From Deltaproteobacteria bacterium (GTDB lineage: Bacteria > Desulfobacterota > Desulfomonilia > Desulfomonilales > Desulfomonilaceae), in the NCBI GenBank assembly GCA_016875095.1, contig VGSG01000011.1, forward strand, positions 1 to 64,000: a stretch of DNA of 64,000 nucleotides, in the 5' to 3' direction. Positions 63,475 to 64,000 of this stretch are shown piece after piece. Below the pieces are notes generated by a model. The model worked only from the letters and a program-made list of their open reading frames with translations. It had not been told where the DNA came from and ran no database searches. How positions within the stretch are numbered: position 1 is the first letter of the stretch; each line of letters starts with the position of its first letter. The position numbers were made by a program, and so were the translations under genes.

Positions 63475-64000
63475 ATGGTTATCGAGCAGATAGAAATCGG
63501 AGGGTTCCAGATTTTCTGTTACATCATGGGCGACAAGCAGACCGGAGAAGGAATTGTGGTAGACCCCGGCGGTCCTGCCGAGCCCATACTAAGAAGAGCT
63601 TCCAGTGGCGGAATTACCAAGATCACCTATATCGTCAACACGCATTGCCATGTGGACCACACCGCGGGAAACAAAGAAATGCACGATGCGACCGCCGCGC
63701 CCATCGCTATCCATGAGGCGGATGCGCAAGGCCTGATGCGTCAAAACCCCGGGATGTTGACCATGTTCAACGCGATGGCTTCACCGCCGGCGACTGTGCT
63801 GCTCCACGACGGTGATGCGATCCGCTTCGGAAATGAATCCGTACAGGTGATCCACACGCCCGGGCATACCCCTGGAGGTATCTGTCTTTACTTCCCCGGG
63901 TATGTGTTAACCGGAGACACGCTCTTCGTAGGAGGGGTGGGCCGGACCGACCTCCCCGGAGGCTCGTACGAGGTCCTCAAGGCATCGATTCGCAACAAGC
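63475..64000 (+). CDS. Metallo-beta-lactamase-fold hydrolase (glyoxalase II-like), 3' end outside window
   Basis: The first about 175 residues are visible; the frame runs off the window. The ATG at 63475 has GGAGG six bases upstream; another in-frame ATG at 63430 is possible. NTHCHVDHTAG is the THxHxDH zinc motif and IHTPGHTPGG supplies the next histidine. GDTLFVGGVGRTDLPGG follows. This resembles glyoxalase II-type hydrolases with unknown thioester substrate. It is not joined to ahbD, as 236 bases and a repeat lie between. Confidence 0.88.
   Translation, partial: MVIEQIEIGGFQIFCYIMGDKQTGEGIVVDPGGPAEPILRRASSGGITKITYIVNTHCHVDHTAGNKEMHDATAAPIAIHEADAQGLMRQNPGMLTMFNAMASPPATVLLHDGDAIRFGNESVQVIHTPGHTPGGICLYFPGYVLTGDTLFVGGVGRTDLPGGSYEVLKASIRNK

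Overview
The window reads as a chromosomal segment of a Desulfobacterota (former Deltaproteobacteria) genome, probably a syntrophic or sulfate-reducing lineage. It is moderately GC-rich by eye. The pointers are glutaconyl-CoA decarboxylase alpha next to rubrerythrin, citrate synthase and a succinate dehydrogenase/fumarate reductase flavoprotein; an AhbD-type radical SAM protein beside hemB (siroheme-dependent heme route); a three-domain NifU; and DUF4416, YicC, and DksA neighbours. This placement is an inference from gene content; there is no rRNA to fix it. No prophage, insertion sequence, CRISPR array or classical defence island is visible.

Layout. 1-5.1 kb (minus): gcdA, rubrerythrin, gltA and the 5' part of sdhA. 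5.3-8.4 kb: DUF2225 protein, a UvrD/Rep helicase and tRNA-Ser(GCU). 8.4-11.6 kb: a gene-poor stretch with a structured repeat, then a RepB-type primase-like protein with a possible C-terminal Sm/Hfq-like domain behind an excellent sigma-70 promoter, and a secreted TPR protein. 11.9-16.7 kb (plus): a four-gene Gld-type ABC export system. 17-19 kb (minus): nifU-nifS. 19.2-22.6 kb (plus): an RND/MMPL transporter with a LolA-like lipoprotein. 22.7-23.6 kb: three small ORFs, one clearly exported. 23.7-26.6 kb (minus): DUF4416, yicC, rpoZ, rlmB and a coupled orphan ORF. 26.7-32.2 kb (minus): glmS-glmM-kdsD, dksA and a Pro/Ala-rich protein. 32.3-35.2 kb (plus): PHP phosphoesterase, alkaline-phosphatase-superfamily protein, trmL. 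35.3-37 kb: a single-domain response regulator and two tandem exported retropepsin-like proteins. 37.4-38.5 kb: ldcA and tRNA-Ser(UGA). 38.9-41.7 kb (minus): pgsA, a lytic transglycosylase and a REC-PAS-histidine kinase. 41.8-52.9 kb (minus): a long, tightly packed argBDFGH-lipoprotein-lysA-dapA-dapB-FAH-folK array. 53-57 kb: methyltransferase, HD nucleotidase coupled to a secreted CHAT-like protein, rpsT. 57-64 kb: murJ, exported hydrolase, PIG-L deacetylase, zinc-ribbon protein, hemB-ahbD and the 5' part of a metallo-beta-lactamase-fold gene.

How the genes work together. Arginine and lysine/diaminopimelate biosynthesis appear to be joined in one transcription unit, with a promoter overlapped by two direct repeats. 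Diaminopimelate feeds peptidoglycan, and glmS/glmM, murJ, ldcA and a lytic transglycosylase elsewhere in the window also serve the cell wall. kdsD, the MMPL-LolA pair, pgsA and an LptM-like lipoprotein concern the outer envelope and lipids. The least explained items are (1) a 69-nt palindromic repeat present in two diverged copies with a compensatory stem change, each a short distance downstream of one of the two tRNA-Ser genes; (2) the primase-like protein with a possible Sm-fold tail; (3) the secreted CHAT-like protein that keeps the cysteine but appears to lack the histidine; and (4) the FN3 lipoprotein with an LptM-like N-terminus between argH and lysA.

Start codons were chosen by ribosome-binding-site fit and gene overlap. 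All function calls rest on recognition of motifs and family sequence, not on database searches.
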